Positions 7,682-14,481 of a stretch of DNA of 27,871 nucleotides are shown here, piece by piece. This stretch comes from JBHIBA01 sp046758845 (GTDB lineage Bacteria > UBA8248 > JACPRG01 > G963555815). Numbering within the stretch: position 1 is the first letter of the stretch; every line of letters starts with the position of its first letter. The stretch lies in the NCBI GenBank assembly GCA_046758845.1, contig JBHIBA010000026.1, positions 1 through 27,871 of the forward strand. The letters are read 5' to 3'. Under the pieces are notes generated by a model. It worked only from the letters and a program-made list of their open reading frames with translations. It was not told the DNA's origin and ran no database searches. The position numbers and the translations under genes were made by a program.

Positions 7682-8482
7682 CTACGCGGAATTGCCGGAG
7701 ACTCTCCGAATTTCGCCGGATCGAATGCTGCCGACGAAAAGCGACTCCAGTCGCGCCGAGCCCCGTTCTTTAAAAATATAGCCTATCTGTTCGCCTGCGA
7801 CAACCCGATTGGGTCCCTCGGCTTGATTGAGAAAACCGATGGCTCTGGCCCCTTCGGGACATCCTCGAAATATCCCCTCTGGGTGAGCCAAGAGGGCGGC
7901 GTACGCCTTCGGGCGGATTTCCTCCCCTTCGCCGAGGCCTGTCACGCGGGCCACCCTCTCCGGCCGAAAGACCCATTCCTGGTCGACGGGGCGCCCGAGC
8001 GCCGACAGGCCGAGGACGCCGATGGCCAGGTGGGTGGGCAGAGGCCACACGGGCTCGCTTTCCCCCGGGGCCTTCAAGGGTTTCCTTTGGGAACCGTCGG
8101 CCTCCACCAGAACCCAGGCAACTTCTTGGATTTCCAGCAGCGGCCCGGCCCATTCGGGCGGGATTCCATCCAGCTTCTCCCGGCCGTATCGGGGATCGGG
8201 ATGCGCACTCGTCGCCAAGACCACACGCAGGTCATTGCGCGCGGCCTTCCGGACCCGCCTTCGGGCTTCATCCAAATCCGCTGACGAAACGACGGCTTCG
8301 GCCTCCTCCTCTGTCGGACGGAAGATCTTCGCGGTCGTGGTGATGAGGACGACCCCGGCCGACTTTGCGGCTTCCTGGGCCATTTCCCGCGCCAGGCGGT
8401 AGAGGAGGGTGGATTTCCCCCCGGCCCCTACGATGGCCACGACGGCCTTCGGCGCGATGTCAAAGGCTTTCAAAAACGCCAT
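7682..8482 (-). CDS. yqeC: YqeC family selenium-dependent hydroxylase accessory protein
   Basis: YqeC is a P-loop protein that occurs in gene sets for selenium-dependent molybdenum hydroxylases; its exact reaction is not established. From ATG 8482 the product is 266 residues, with the nucleotide-binding loop GAGGKST at residues 19-25 near the N-terminus, as expected. An ITTTAKIF stretch and the family motif LVEADGS follow. The reading frame stays open to an ATG at 8605, giving 41 extra residues. That extension is basic, runs through an inverted repeat (8507-8639) and does not resemble the family, so I prefer the internal start, although its Shine-Dalgarno site is weak. The neighbour xdhC supports a role in molybdenum enzyme maturation. 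Confidence 0.85.
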   Translation of the reverse strand: MAFLKAFDIAPKAVVAIVGAGGKSTLLYRLAREMAQEAAKSAGVVLITTTAKIFRPTEEEAEAVVSSADLDEARRRVRKAARNDLRVVLATSAHPDPRYGREKLDGIPPEWAGPLLEIQEVAWVLVEADGSQRKPLKAPGESEPVWPLPTHLAIGVLGLSALGRPVDQEWVFRPERVARVTGLGEGEEIRPKAYAALLAHPEGIFRGCPEGARAIGFLNQAEGPNRVVAGEQIGYIFKERGSARLESLFVGSIRSGEIRRVSGNSA

Positions 8483-8506
8483 AGATAAAACTCGGTTGCG
8501 ATATGC

Positions 8507-8639
8507 GGGGGACGCTTTTTGGGCACTGGCGTGCCGGCCAAACTGCGGTTGCAGGCGCGTCTGCTTAACCCGGACGTCTTTGGCGCGCGCCTTCCGAGAG
8601 GTCATTCACTAGGCTCGCAAGTGCCCAAAAAAGCCCCCC
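8507..8639. repeat. Inverted repeat pair, ~20 bp arms, 133 bp overall
   Basis: The left arm (8507-8527) and right arm (8620-8639) are near-perfect reverse complements. They share the 12-base core TTTTTGGGCACT and an outer run of five or more G/C; one arm has a one-base length difference. About 92 bases lie between them. The pair fills most of the gap between the pyrG stop and the preferred yqeC start. It could be the terminal repeats of a small non-autonomous element or a long-range hairpin in the transcript. No target-site duplication was seen. Confidence 0.5.
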
Positions 8640-8666
8640 TAAAAAAGTGGGTGCTCGTACTGCCGT

Positions 8667-10310
8667 CTAAGAAAAGAGTTCTCCTTTGGCCCTGAGGGCG
8701 GCGTTGACGAACGAGCGGAAAAGGGGATGGGGCGCCCGAGGGGATGATTTGAACTCCGGGTGGAACTGGCCCGCCAGGTACCAGGGGTGCCCGGGCAATT
8801 CGAAGATCTCTACCAGCCGCCCGTCGGGGGACAGGCCGCTCATGACAAGGCCGAATTCCTCCAGCCGTTCCCGGTAATGATTGTTGACCTCGTAGCGGTG
8901 GCGGTGCCGTTCGTTGACGGTAGAGTCTCCGTAAGCCTTTTGGGCCAGCGTGTCCCGGCCGAGCACGCAGGGATAGGCTCCCAACCGCATGGTCCCACCC
9001 AGGTCGCCGTCGGCATCCTGATCGGGCATCAGGTCGATGACAGGGTACGGGCAGTTTTTGTCGAATTCGGTGCTGTTGGCCCCCTCCATCCGACAGACGT
9101 TGCGGGCGAACTCGATGACGGCGCACTGCATCCCCAGGCAGATGCCGAAGAAGGGGACCTTCCGCTCCCGGGCGTATCGGATGGCCCGGACCTTGCCTTC
9201 GACGCCCCTGGAGCCGAACCCCCCGGGGACCAGGATGCCGTGCACGTGGCGAAGAAGCTCCTCCGGCCCGGCGGTCTCGATCTCCTCGGCGTCCACCCAT
9301 TCCAGGTCCACGCGGGCCAGGTTCCCGATCCCTCCGTGGGTGAGGGCCTCGCTCAGGCTCTTGTAGGACTCCTTCAGGTTCACGTACTTGCCGACGATGG
9401 CAATGGTGGCCTGGGTTTCCGGGCTCCGGAGGATTTTCAGGATCCTCCGCCATTCCTCCAGGTCGGGCGGGGGGGTCTTGAAACCCAGCTTACGCCCCAT
9501 GATCTCGTCCAGCCCTTCTTCGTGGAACGCCAGGGGGACTTCGTAAATGAATTCCACGTCCCGGGCATTGACCACAGCCGCCTCTTCGACGTTGCAGAAC
9601 AGCGCCAGTTTGGCCTTGATGGCGCGCGGCAAGGGGCGATCGGCCCGGCACAGGAGAACGTCGGGCTGGATGCCGATCTCTCGGAGCTTCATGACGCTGT
9701 GCTGGCTGGGCTTGGTCTTGAGTTCGTCGGAGGTTTGAATGTAGGGCACGAGGGTGACGTGGACGTACAGGACGTTCTCTCGACCCACATCCCAGCCGAA
9801 CTGCCGGATGGCCTCCAGGAAAGGAAGGCTCTCGATGTCCCCGACGGTTCCGCCGACCTCGCAGATCACCACGTCCCGCCCGTCCACCATCTTGCGGATG
9901 TTGGCCTTGATCTCGTCGGTGATGTGGGGGATCACCTGGACGGTCCCCCCCAGGTAGTCCCCCCGGCGTTCCTTCGTGATGACGGAGTGGTAGATTTTGC
10001 CGGCGGTGACGTTGTTGGCCTGCGTCATGGGGGTGCGGGTGAAGCGCTCGTAGTGGCCCAGGTCCAGGTCGGTCTCCGCTCCGTCGTCGGTGACGTACAC
10101 CTCGCCGTGCTGAAAGGGGTTCATGGTGCCGGGGTCGACGTTGATGTAAGGGTCGAACTTTTGGAGATTCACGCTGAGGCCCCGGCTCTCCAGGAGGGCG
10201 CCGATGGATGCCGAGGCCAGACCCTTGCCCAGGGAGGAGAGGACCCCGCCGGTGACAAAGATGAATTTCGTGACCTTCCCCCCTCGGGTTTCTTCCTGCA
10301 ACGTGCTCAA
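8667..10310 (-). CDS. pyrG: CTP synthase
   Basis: CTP synthase converts UTP to CTP using ATP and glutamine-derived ammonia in the cytoplasm. At 547 residues it is full length. The N-terminal synthetase domain begins with FIFVTGGVLSSLGKG and continues with QKFDPYINVDPGTM. The C-terminal glutaminase domain shows GGFGSRG, the nucleophile in FFGICLGMQ, and the closing GQFHPEFKS motif. No ATG or GTG is available near the expected N-terminus. The frame opens at TTG 10310, which overlaps the kdsB stop as TTGA, and another TTG lies three codons on. CTP is the co-substrate of KdsB, so the pairing makes metabolic sense. The exact start is uncertain; the identity is not. Confidence 0.96.
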   Translation of the reverse strand: MSTLQEETRGGKVTKFIFVTGGVLSSLGKGLASASIGALLESRGLSVNLQKFDPYINVDPGTMNPFQHGEVYVTDDGAETDLDLGHYERFTRTPMTQANNVTAGKIYHSVITKERRGDYLGGTVQVIPHITDEIKANIRKMVDGRDVVICEVGGTVGDIESLPFLEAIRQFGWDVGRENVLYVHVTLVPYIQTSDELKTKPSQHSVMKLREIGIQPDVLLCRADRPLPRAIKAKLALFCNVEEAAVVNARDVEFIYEVPLAFHEEGLDEIMGRKLGFKTPPPDLEEWRRILKILRSPETQATIAIVGKYVNLKESYKSLSEALTHGGIGNLARVDLEWVDAEEIETAGPEELLRHVHGILVPGGFGSRGVEGKVRAIRYARERKVPFFGICLGMQCAVIEFARNVCRMEGANSTEFDKNCPYPVIDLMPDQDADGDLGGTMRLGAYPCVLGRDTLAQKAYGDSTVNERHRHRYEVNNHYRERLEEFGLVMSGLSPDGRLVEIFELPGHPWYLAGQFHPEFKSSPRAPHPLFRSFVNAALRAKGELFS

Positions 10311-11077
10311 GCCTTCAAAAGCTCCTCAACGCGTTGGACGTCCTCGGGGACGTCCACCCCAATGGAGTCGCGTACCGTTTCCACCACCAGGATCTTGTAT
10401 CCCGATTCCAGCGCCCGCAACTGTTCCAGCCCCTCGGAGACCTCCAGGGGGGTCGGGGCGGTGGCCGCCAGGGCGGTGAGAACCTCCCGCCGATAGACGT
10501 AGAGCCCGATGTGTTTGAAGCAGGGGTCGGGCGGCTCGACGCGGTCGCCTTGAAGGATCTCCCCGCCGGAGATCCGCTCCCAGGCCGCCCGGTTGTAGGG
10601 GATCGGGGAGCGGGAAAAATACAGGGCGAAGCCCTGGGCGTCGAGAGCCACTTTGACGACGTTGGGGTCGAAGAACTCGCCCTCCGACTGAATGCGCTTC
10701 GCCAGGGTGCTGATGGGGACGTCCGGCTGGCCCAGGAGGGGGAGAACCGCCGCGTCGATGTCCCCGGGCGCGATGAGCGGCTCGTCCGCCTGGACGTTGA
10801 CGACCCATTGAAACTGGGCCCCCGCCACGGCTTCGGCGATGCGATCCATCCCCGACGGGTGGTCGGGAGAGGTCATGACGGCCTCTGCGCCGAAACCTTC
10901 GACGGCGTCGCGGATGCGCCCGTCGTCGGTGGCCACCCAGACCTCCTCCACGTAGCGGGCTCGGCTTACTCGTTCATACACGTGCTGGACGAGGGGTTTG
11001 CCGCCGACGGGGGCCAGGGGCTTGCCCGGAAAGCGGGTCGAGGCATAACGGGCGGGAATGACGGCGACGACGCTCAT
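10307..11077 (-). CDS. kdsB: 3-deoxy-manno-octulosonate cytidylyltransferase
   Basis: KdsB activates Kdo with CTP to give CMP-Kdo, the donor for the inner core of lipopolysaccharide, which marks the host as Gram-negative. The 256-residue protein is full length. It starts with VVAVIPARYASTRFPGKPLA, has the WVATDD nucleotide-site motif, the TSPDHPSGMDRIAEA stretch, and VNVQADEPLI with its metal-binding Asp. ATG 11077 gives the standard N-terminus, but no ribosome site is visible before it. The upstream DNA is a REP hairpin belonging to the RAYT locus, ending at 11098, only 20 bases from the start codon. The 3' end overlaps pyrG by 4 bases. Confidence 0.96.
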   Translation of the reverse strand: MSVVAVIPARYASTRFPGKPLAPVGGKPLVQHVYERVSRARYVEEVWVATDDGRIRDAVEGFGAEAVMTSPDHPSGMDRIAEAVAGAQFQWVVNVQADEPLIAPGDIDAAVLPLLGQPDVPISTLAKRIQSEGEFFDPNVVKVALDAQGFALYFSRSPIPYNRAAWERISGGEILQGDRVEPPDPCFKHIGLYVYRREVLTALAATAPTPLEVSEGLEQLRALESGYKILVVETVRDSIGVDVPEDVQRVEELLKA

Positions 11078-11097
11078 GCGGTTACGAATTTCGCGAT

Positions 11098-11135
11098 GGC
11101 GGGCAAGGGGTCAGCGACCCGAATGCCCGCCCTGC
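11098..11135 (-). repeat. REP element, long type (left outer)
   Basis: The hairpin GGCGGGCA (11098-11105) / TGCCCGCC (11124-11131) has a second stem nested in its loop, GGGTC / GACCC. On the minus strand it is preceded directly by GCAG (11135-11132), a one-base variant of the GTAG foot recognised by REP-associated transposases. It is a reverse-complement partner of the element at 11714-11751. Confidence 0.6.
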
Positions 11136-11161
11136 CGACGGCAAGGGATTCTCTCGCGCGG

Positions 11162-11184
11162 GTAGGCCGGGCATCTTGCCCGGC
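11162..11184 (+). repeat. REP element, short type (left inner)
   Basis: GTAG (11162-11165) is followed directly by the perfect hairpin GCCGGGCA-TCT-TGCCCGGC (11166-11184). With its flanking bases it matches the reverse complement of the element on the other side of the transposase gene at 23 of 25 positions. It lies just after the transposase stop codon. Confidence 0.7.
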
Positions 11185-11197
11185 AGTTTTCATACTC

Positions 11198-11659
11198 CTA
11201 CCAAGGATCAATTTCATATATTCCATTGGCTGAAGAAAACGGCCAATTTTCCGGCCTGTTAACCAATCCCTTTCCTAACGGATTCTCCCACATGTATCGA
11301 ACCTTTTCTTCCATATCCTTCAAACCACGAATCGCATAGCTGTAATAACCGTCCTGCCAAACCTTGCCGGATGTGCCCATTTCTCGATTTAAGGCCTTCG
11401 CCGTGTAGCTCTTTAGGCTATGCATGATTGAGGGCGGTTCGAATTTTGCGAGCGGAGACAAGATGAGATGCAGATGATCTGGCATGACAACAAAAGCGTG
11501 AAGTCTGAATCGCCCCTTCTCCCTCAAGCAATAGAGTCCATCCACCAACTTTGTGGCAAGCCCAGGATTGGAGAGGATAGGCTTTCGTTGATTAATATTT
11601 GTTGTAACAAAATAGCAGTTGGTCACATCTCCCCTATGGATGGGTTTGGTCATTTCCAT
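11198..11659 (-). CDS. REP-associated tyrosine transposase (RAYT, Y1/IS200-like)
   Basis: This is a 153-residue single-domain Y1 transposase of the HUH superfamily, which cuts and rejoins single-stranded DNA at REP hairpins. The signature is MPDHLHLIL (residues 59-67, His62 and His64 binding the metal). SLKSYTAKALNRE then follows, and WQDGYYSYAIR (101-111) with candidate catalytic tyrosines 105/106, then RYMWENPLGKGLV as in other RAYT proteins. The gene is complete and looks intact. It starts at ATG 11659 (an alternative ATG is at 11653) without a clear ribosome site. Its bases are less GC-rich than those of the flanking genes. REP elements with GTAG-type feet flank it on both sides, which supports the RAYT assignment over a free-standing IS200. 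Confidence 0.9.
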   Translation of the reverse strand: MEMTKPIHRGDVTNCYFVTTNINQRKPILSNPGLATKLVDGLYCLREKGRFRLHAFVVMPDHLHLILSPLAKFEPPSIMHSLKSYTAKALNREMGTSGKVWQDGYYSYAIRGLKDMEEKVRYMWENPLGKGLVNRPENWPFSSANGIYEIDPW

Positions 11660-11664
11660 TGCCT

Positions 11665-11687
11665 GGCGGGCAAGATGCCCGCCCTAC
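11665..11687 (-). repeat. REP element, short type (right inner)
   Basis: The perfect hairpin GGCGGGCA-AGA-TGCCCGCC (11665-11683) is followed by CTAC, so on the minus strand a GTAG foot precedes the hairpin. It lies 5 bases upstream of the transposase start codon and is inverted relative to the element at 11162-11184. Confidence 0.7.
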
Positions 11688-11713
11688 CCAGCGTGGGATC
11701 ATAGCCTTCATTG

Positions 11714-11751
11714 GTAGGCTGGGCATTTGGGTCCCTGACCCCTTTACTGGC
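11714..11751 (+). repeat. REP element, long type (right outer, degraded outer stem)
   Basis: GTAG (11714-11717) is followed by an outer arm GCTGGGCA and an intact inner stem GGGTC-CCT-GACCC. The closing outer arm has decayed (ACTGGCC). It aligns well with the reverse complement of 11098-11135, including the inner stem and its flanks. Confidence 0.55.
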
Positions 11752-11763
11752 CACTCGGCTCTC

Positions 11764-13173
11764 TCAATACGCGTGCTTGTTGCCGATGCCCTTCCAGAGC
11801 GTCAGCCACAGGATTTTCAGGTCAAACCCGAGCGACCAGTTCTCGATGTAATACAGGTCGCACTCGATCCGCTTCTCCAGGGGCGTGTTCCCCCGCCATC
11901 CGTTCACCTGGGCCCAGCCGGTGATCCCCGCCTTGACCTTGTGCCGCAGCATGTAGCCCGGAACCTTCATCCGAAAATCCTCAACGAAAACCGGGCGCTC
12001 CGGACGCGGGCCCACCAGACTCATGTCCCCTTTGAGGACATTGAAGAGCTGGGGAAGCTCGTCCAGGCTCGTCTTGCGCAGGATGCCCCCGACGGCCGTT
12101 CGCCGCGCGTCGTCCGGGCTCGCCCACACCGCCCCGCTCTCCTCCTCGGCCCCCTCCCTCATCGAGCGGAACTTGTACATCTGGAACGGAACCCCGTCGA
12201 GGCCCATCCGCTCCTGCCGGTACAGGACCGGGCCGCGCGACGTGAGCTCCACGGCCGCCGCAACCACGATCATCAGGGGAGAGAGGACAACGAGGCTCAG
12301 GAGCGAGATCAGTATGTCGGCGGTCCGCTTGATCAACCGGTTCACGCCGAACAGAGGGCTCTCCCTCAGGCTGATGACGGGAAGCCCGTCGAAATCCTCG
12401 ATCCCGGCGTTCAGCTTCATGAACTTTAGAAAATCGGGAACGACCTTGATGTCGATGAGCTCTTCCCCGAGCCCCTCCAGGACGCGGTGGAGGCGGTCCT
12501 GGGCCTCCATGGGCAGGGCGATGAAGAGCTGATCCGCCCGGAGGCGTCTGATGACCTCCCGGACCTCTCCCAGCGTTCCCGCCACCGTCACGCCCTCCAC
12601 CCGGGCGCCCACCTCCTCCTCCCTATCGGTCAGGTAGCCCACCATCTCGATCCCCAGGACTTCGTTGGCCCGCATGCGCCTTCCCAGGTCCAGGCCCAGC
12701 TCCCCGGTCCCGGCGATCAGGATTCGGCGGGTCTCAAATCCCCGTTTGTGGAAATTTTTCAGAAGGTCCCGCGCCAAGGACCGGGCGATAACCACGAAAA
12801 CCGTCACGAGAACCCAATAGTAGGCCATGACGACGCGAGAGAAGCGGGCGAAAGGGAACTCCCGGTAGAAAAAGGTCAGCGCCGTCAGGAGGACGAGGGA
12901 GAGGGTGGCCGCCTTCCAGACGTTCCAGACCCGCAGCCCGAAGGATGTGGTTACCTGCGGGTTGTAGAGTCCCAGGAACCGGGCCGCTCCCAACCAGAAA
13001 AGCAGAACGAGAGGAACGAAGGAGAGGTAATGGGGAAAGGTCGGATAGGTCGTGCGGACCGGGATGATCTCGACGTAGAAACGGAGGAAAAAGGCCGTCG
13101 ACCAAGCGGCCGTCGCCGCCGCCAAATCCGCCATAACCAGGACTGAAACCGCCAGGTGAGCGTATTTTTTCAC
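11764..13173 (-). CDS. Undecaprenyl-phosphate sugar phosphotransferase, WcaJ-like
   Basis: This polyprenyl glycosylphosphotransferase loads the first sugar phosphate (often glucose or galactose) onto undecaprenyl phosphate at the inner membrane. Its 469 residues show the long-form layout. Four or five N-terminal membrane helices (residues ~8-130) come first, then a Rossmann-like CoA_binding_3 region (ILIAGTGELGLDLG at 151-164). A re-entrant hydrophobic segment (~285-308) and the catalytic domain follow, with YKFRSM (333-338), the Asp371-Glu372 pair in KTSLDELPQLFNVL, GDMSLVGPRPE (382-392) and GITGWAQVNG. The start is GTG 13173, with GAGAAG about 12 bases before it. It is the last gene of the polysaccharide operon, next to the RAYT locus. 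The sugar cannot be predicted. Confidence 0.9.
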   Translation of the reverse strand: MKKYAHLAVSVLVMADLAAATAAWSTAFFLRFYVEIIPVRTTYPTFPHYLSFVPLVLLFWLGAARFLGLYNPQVTTSFGLRVWNVWKAATLSLVLLTALTFFYREFPFARFSRVVMAYYWVLVTVFVVIARSLARDLLKNFHKRGFETRRILIAGTGELGLDLGRRMRANEVLGIEMVGYLTDREEEVGARVEGVTVAGTLGEVREVIRRLRADQLFIALPMEAQDRLHRVLEGLGEELIDIKVVPDFLKFMKLNAGIEDFDGLPVISLRESPLFGVNRLIKRTADILISLLSLVVLSPLMIVVAAAVELTSRGPVLYRQERMGLDGVPFQMYKFRSMREGAEEESGAVWASPDDARRTAVGGILRKTSLDELPQLFNVLKGDMSLVGPRPERPVFVEDFRMKVPGYMLRHKVKAGITGWAQVNGWRGNTPLEKRIECDLYYIENWSLGFDLKILWLTLWKGIGNKHAY

Positions 13174-13222
13174 GTGGAATACACTTCTCTTCTTTCAGCG
13201 GGCAGGCGACCCCGTGTGGAGA

Positions 13223-14389
13223 TCACGGCGCCACCCGGCTCAGCCTCCCCCCCAACCCGCCCTGAAACGCCGGCACAGCCTCCCGGAAGAAATCCTCCAT
13301 CGCCGTCCGAAACACGGCCGTATCGAACCGTAGGGCGTGCGCGCGCAGGGCGGGGGGATCGAACTCCCCTTCCAGGGCCTCGAAGGTCTCGATGGCTTCC
13401 GCCAGGCATTCCGCCGTCTCCTCCGTAAAGAAGAGCCCCGTCGGCGGGCGCCCCCCGGGGTCCTCCGGCCCCACCACGGTTTCCAGCGCCCCTCCCTTGG
13501 CCAGGGCGATGACCGGCCGGCCGGCGGCCATGGCCTCGACGGGGGCGATTCCGAAATCCTCCTCCCCCGGGAAGAGAAACGCGCGGCATCCCTCGTAAAG
13601 CTCCACCAGGTCCCGGCCCGTCTTCCAGCCCAGGAACTCGATCCTCGCGCCGGGGACCGAGGCGGCCAACTTCCGGAGGCGTCGCTCGTCTTGTCCCGCC
13701 CCGACGACCTTCAGCGGGCGGCCCAAACGGCCCGCCGCCTCGATGGCCAGGTCAATCCGCTTGTAGGAAGCGAACGCCGAAACCACAAGGTAGTAGTCCC
13801 CTCCCCCGGAGGCCCGGAACCGGCCGGTGTCCACCGGACAGTGAATCACGGCCGAATCGCGTCCGTAGTACTTCCGGATCCGGCTGCGAACGGCCTCGGA
13901 GACAGCGATGAACCGATCGACCCGGTTGGCGGAGGTCACGTCCCACATCCGCAGGTAGGTGAAGAAGGGGGGCAGGCCCCACCTCGCCCAAAACCCCAGG
14001 CGGTCGTCGCCGAAGTACCGGTGGTGGCTCTCCCACGCATAGCGCATCGGGCTGTAGCAATAGCAGACGTGGAGGGCTTCCGGGCGCGTGATGGCCCCCT
14101 TCGCCACGCAGTGGCTGGATGTGAGGACCAGGTCGTAGGGCGTGAGGTCGAACCGCTCGATAGCCGCAGGCATCAGGGGAAGAAACCAACGGTATCGCTT
14201 CTTCGCCCCTGGGATCCGCTGAAGGAAAGACGTGCGGATGGGCAGGGACTCGATGCGCGAGGAGACGGAGCCTTTCCAGTGAATCCGGGTAAAGAGGTCG
14301 GCCTGGGGGAACAGGTCGCAGAACACCTCCAGGCCGAACTCTCCCCCGCGCATCCCCGTCAGCCAGTCATGGACGATGGCGACCTTCAT
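13223..14389 (-). CDS. GT4 family glycosyltransferase
   Basis: This retaining GT-B glycosyltransferase of 388 residues probably adds one sugar to the lipid-linked glycan at the cytoplasmic face. It begins MKVAIVHDWLTGMRGGE, typical of a group common in exopolysaccharide clusters. It has a CYCYSPMRYAWE segment (109-120), the acceptor-side ANRVDRFIAVSEAV, the C-domain start YYLVVSAFASYKRID, and the EX7E motif with Glu277 and Glu285 in EEDFGIAPVEAMAAGRPVIA. No membrane span is seen. ATG 14389 is clear, with a modest ribosome site. A 92-base gap separates it from the preceding GT4 gene. Donor and acceptor are unknown; mannose is common in this group but that is only a guess. Confidence 0.88.
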   Translation of the reverse strand: MKVAIVHDWLTGMRGGEFGLEVFCDLFPQADLFTRIHWKGSVSSRIESLPIRTSFLQRIPGAKKRYRWFLPLMPAAIERFDLTPYDLVLTSSHCVAKGAITRPEALHVCYCYSPMRYAWESHHRYFGDDRLGFWARWGLPPFFTYLRMWDVTSANRVDRFIAVSEAVRSRIRKYYGRDSAVIHCPVDTGRFRASGGGDYYLVVSAFASYKRIDLAIEAAGRLGRPLKVVGAGQDERRLRKLAASVPGARIEFLGWKTGRDLVELYEGCRAFLFPGEEDFGIAPVEAMAAGRPVIALAKGGALETVVGPEDPGGRPPTGLFFTEETAECLAEAIETFEALEGEFDPPALRAHALRFDTAVFRTAMEDFFREAVPAFQGGLGGRLSRVAP

Positions 14390-14481
14390 CGGCTCATCCG
14401 CGGGTCACGACCGGGATTCCTCACGGTTCCTTCGGCGTGGCCCATGGAATGGCCCGGAATGACGGGCCGCACGACGACCCA

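Noticed and set aside
8760..10496. Plus-strand open frame of about 578 codons opposite pyrG
   Set aside because: Its translation is low-complexity Asp/Val/Gly-rich sequence without a family pattern, while the minus strand is an unmistakable CTP synthase.
14451..14468. Hairpin GGCCCG/CGGGCC in the gap between two GT4 genes as a terminator
   Set aside because: The stem is only 6 bases, no T-run follows on the transcribed strand, and the same operon continues beyond it.
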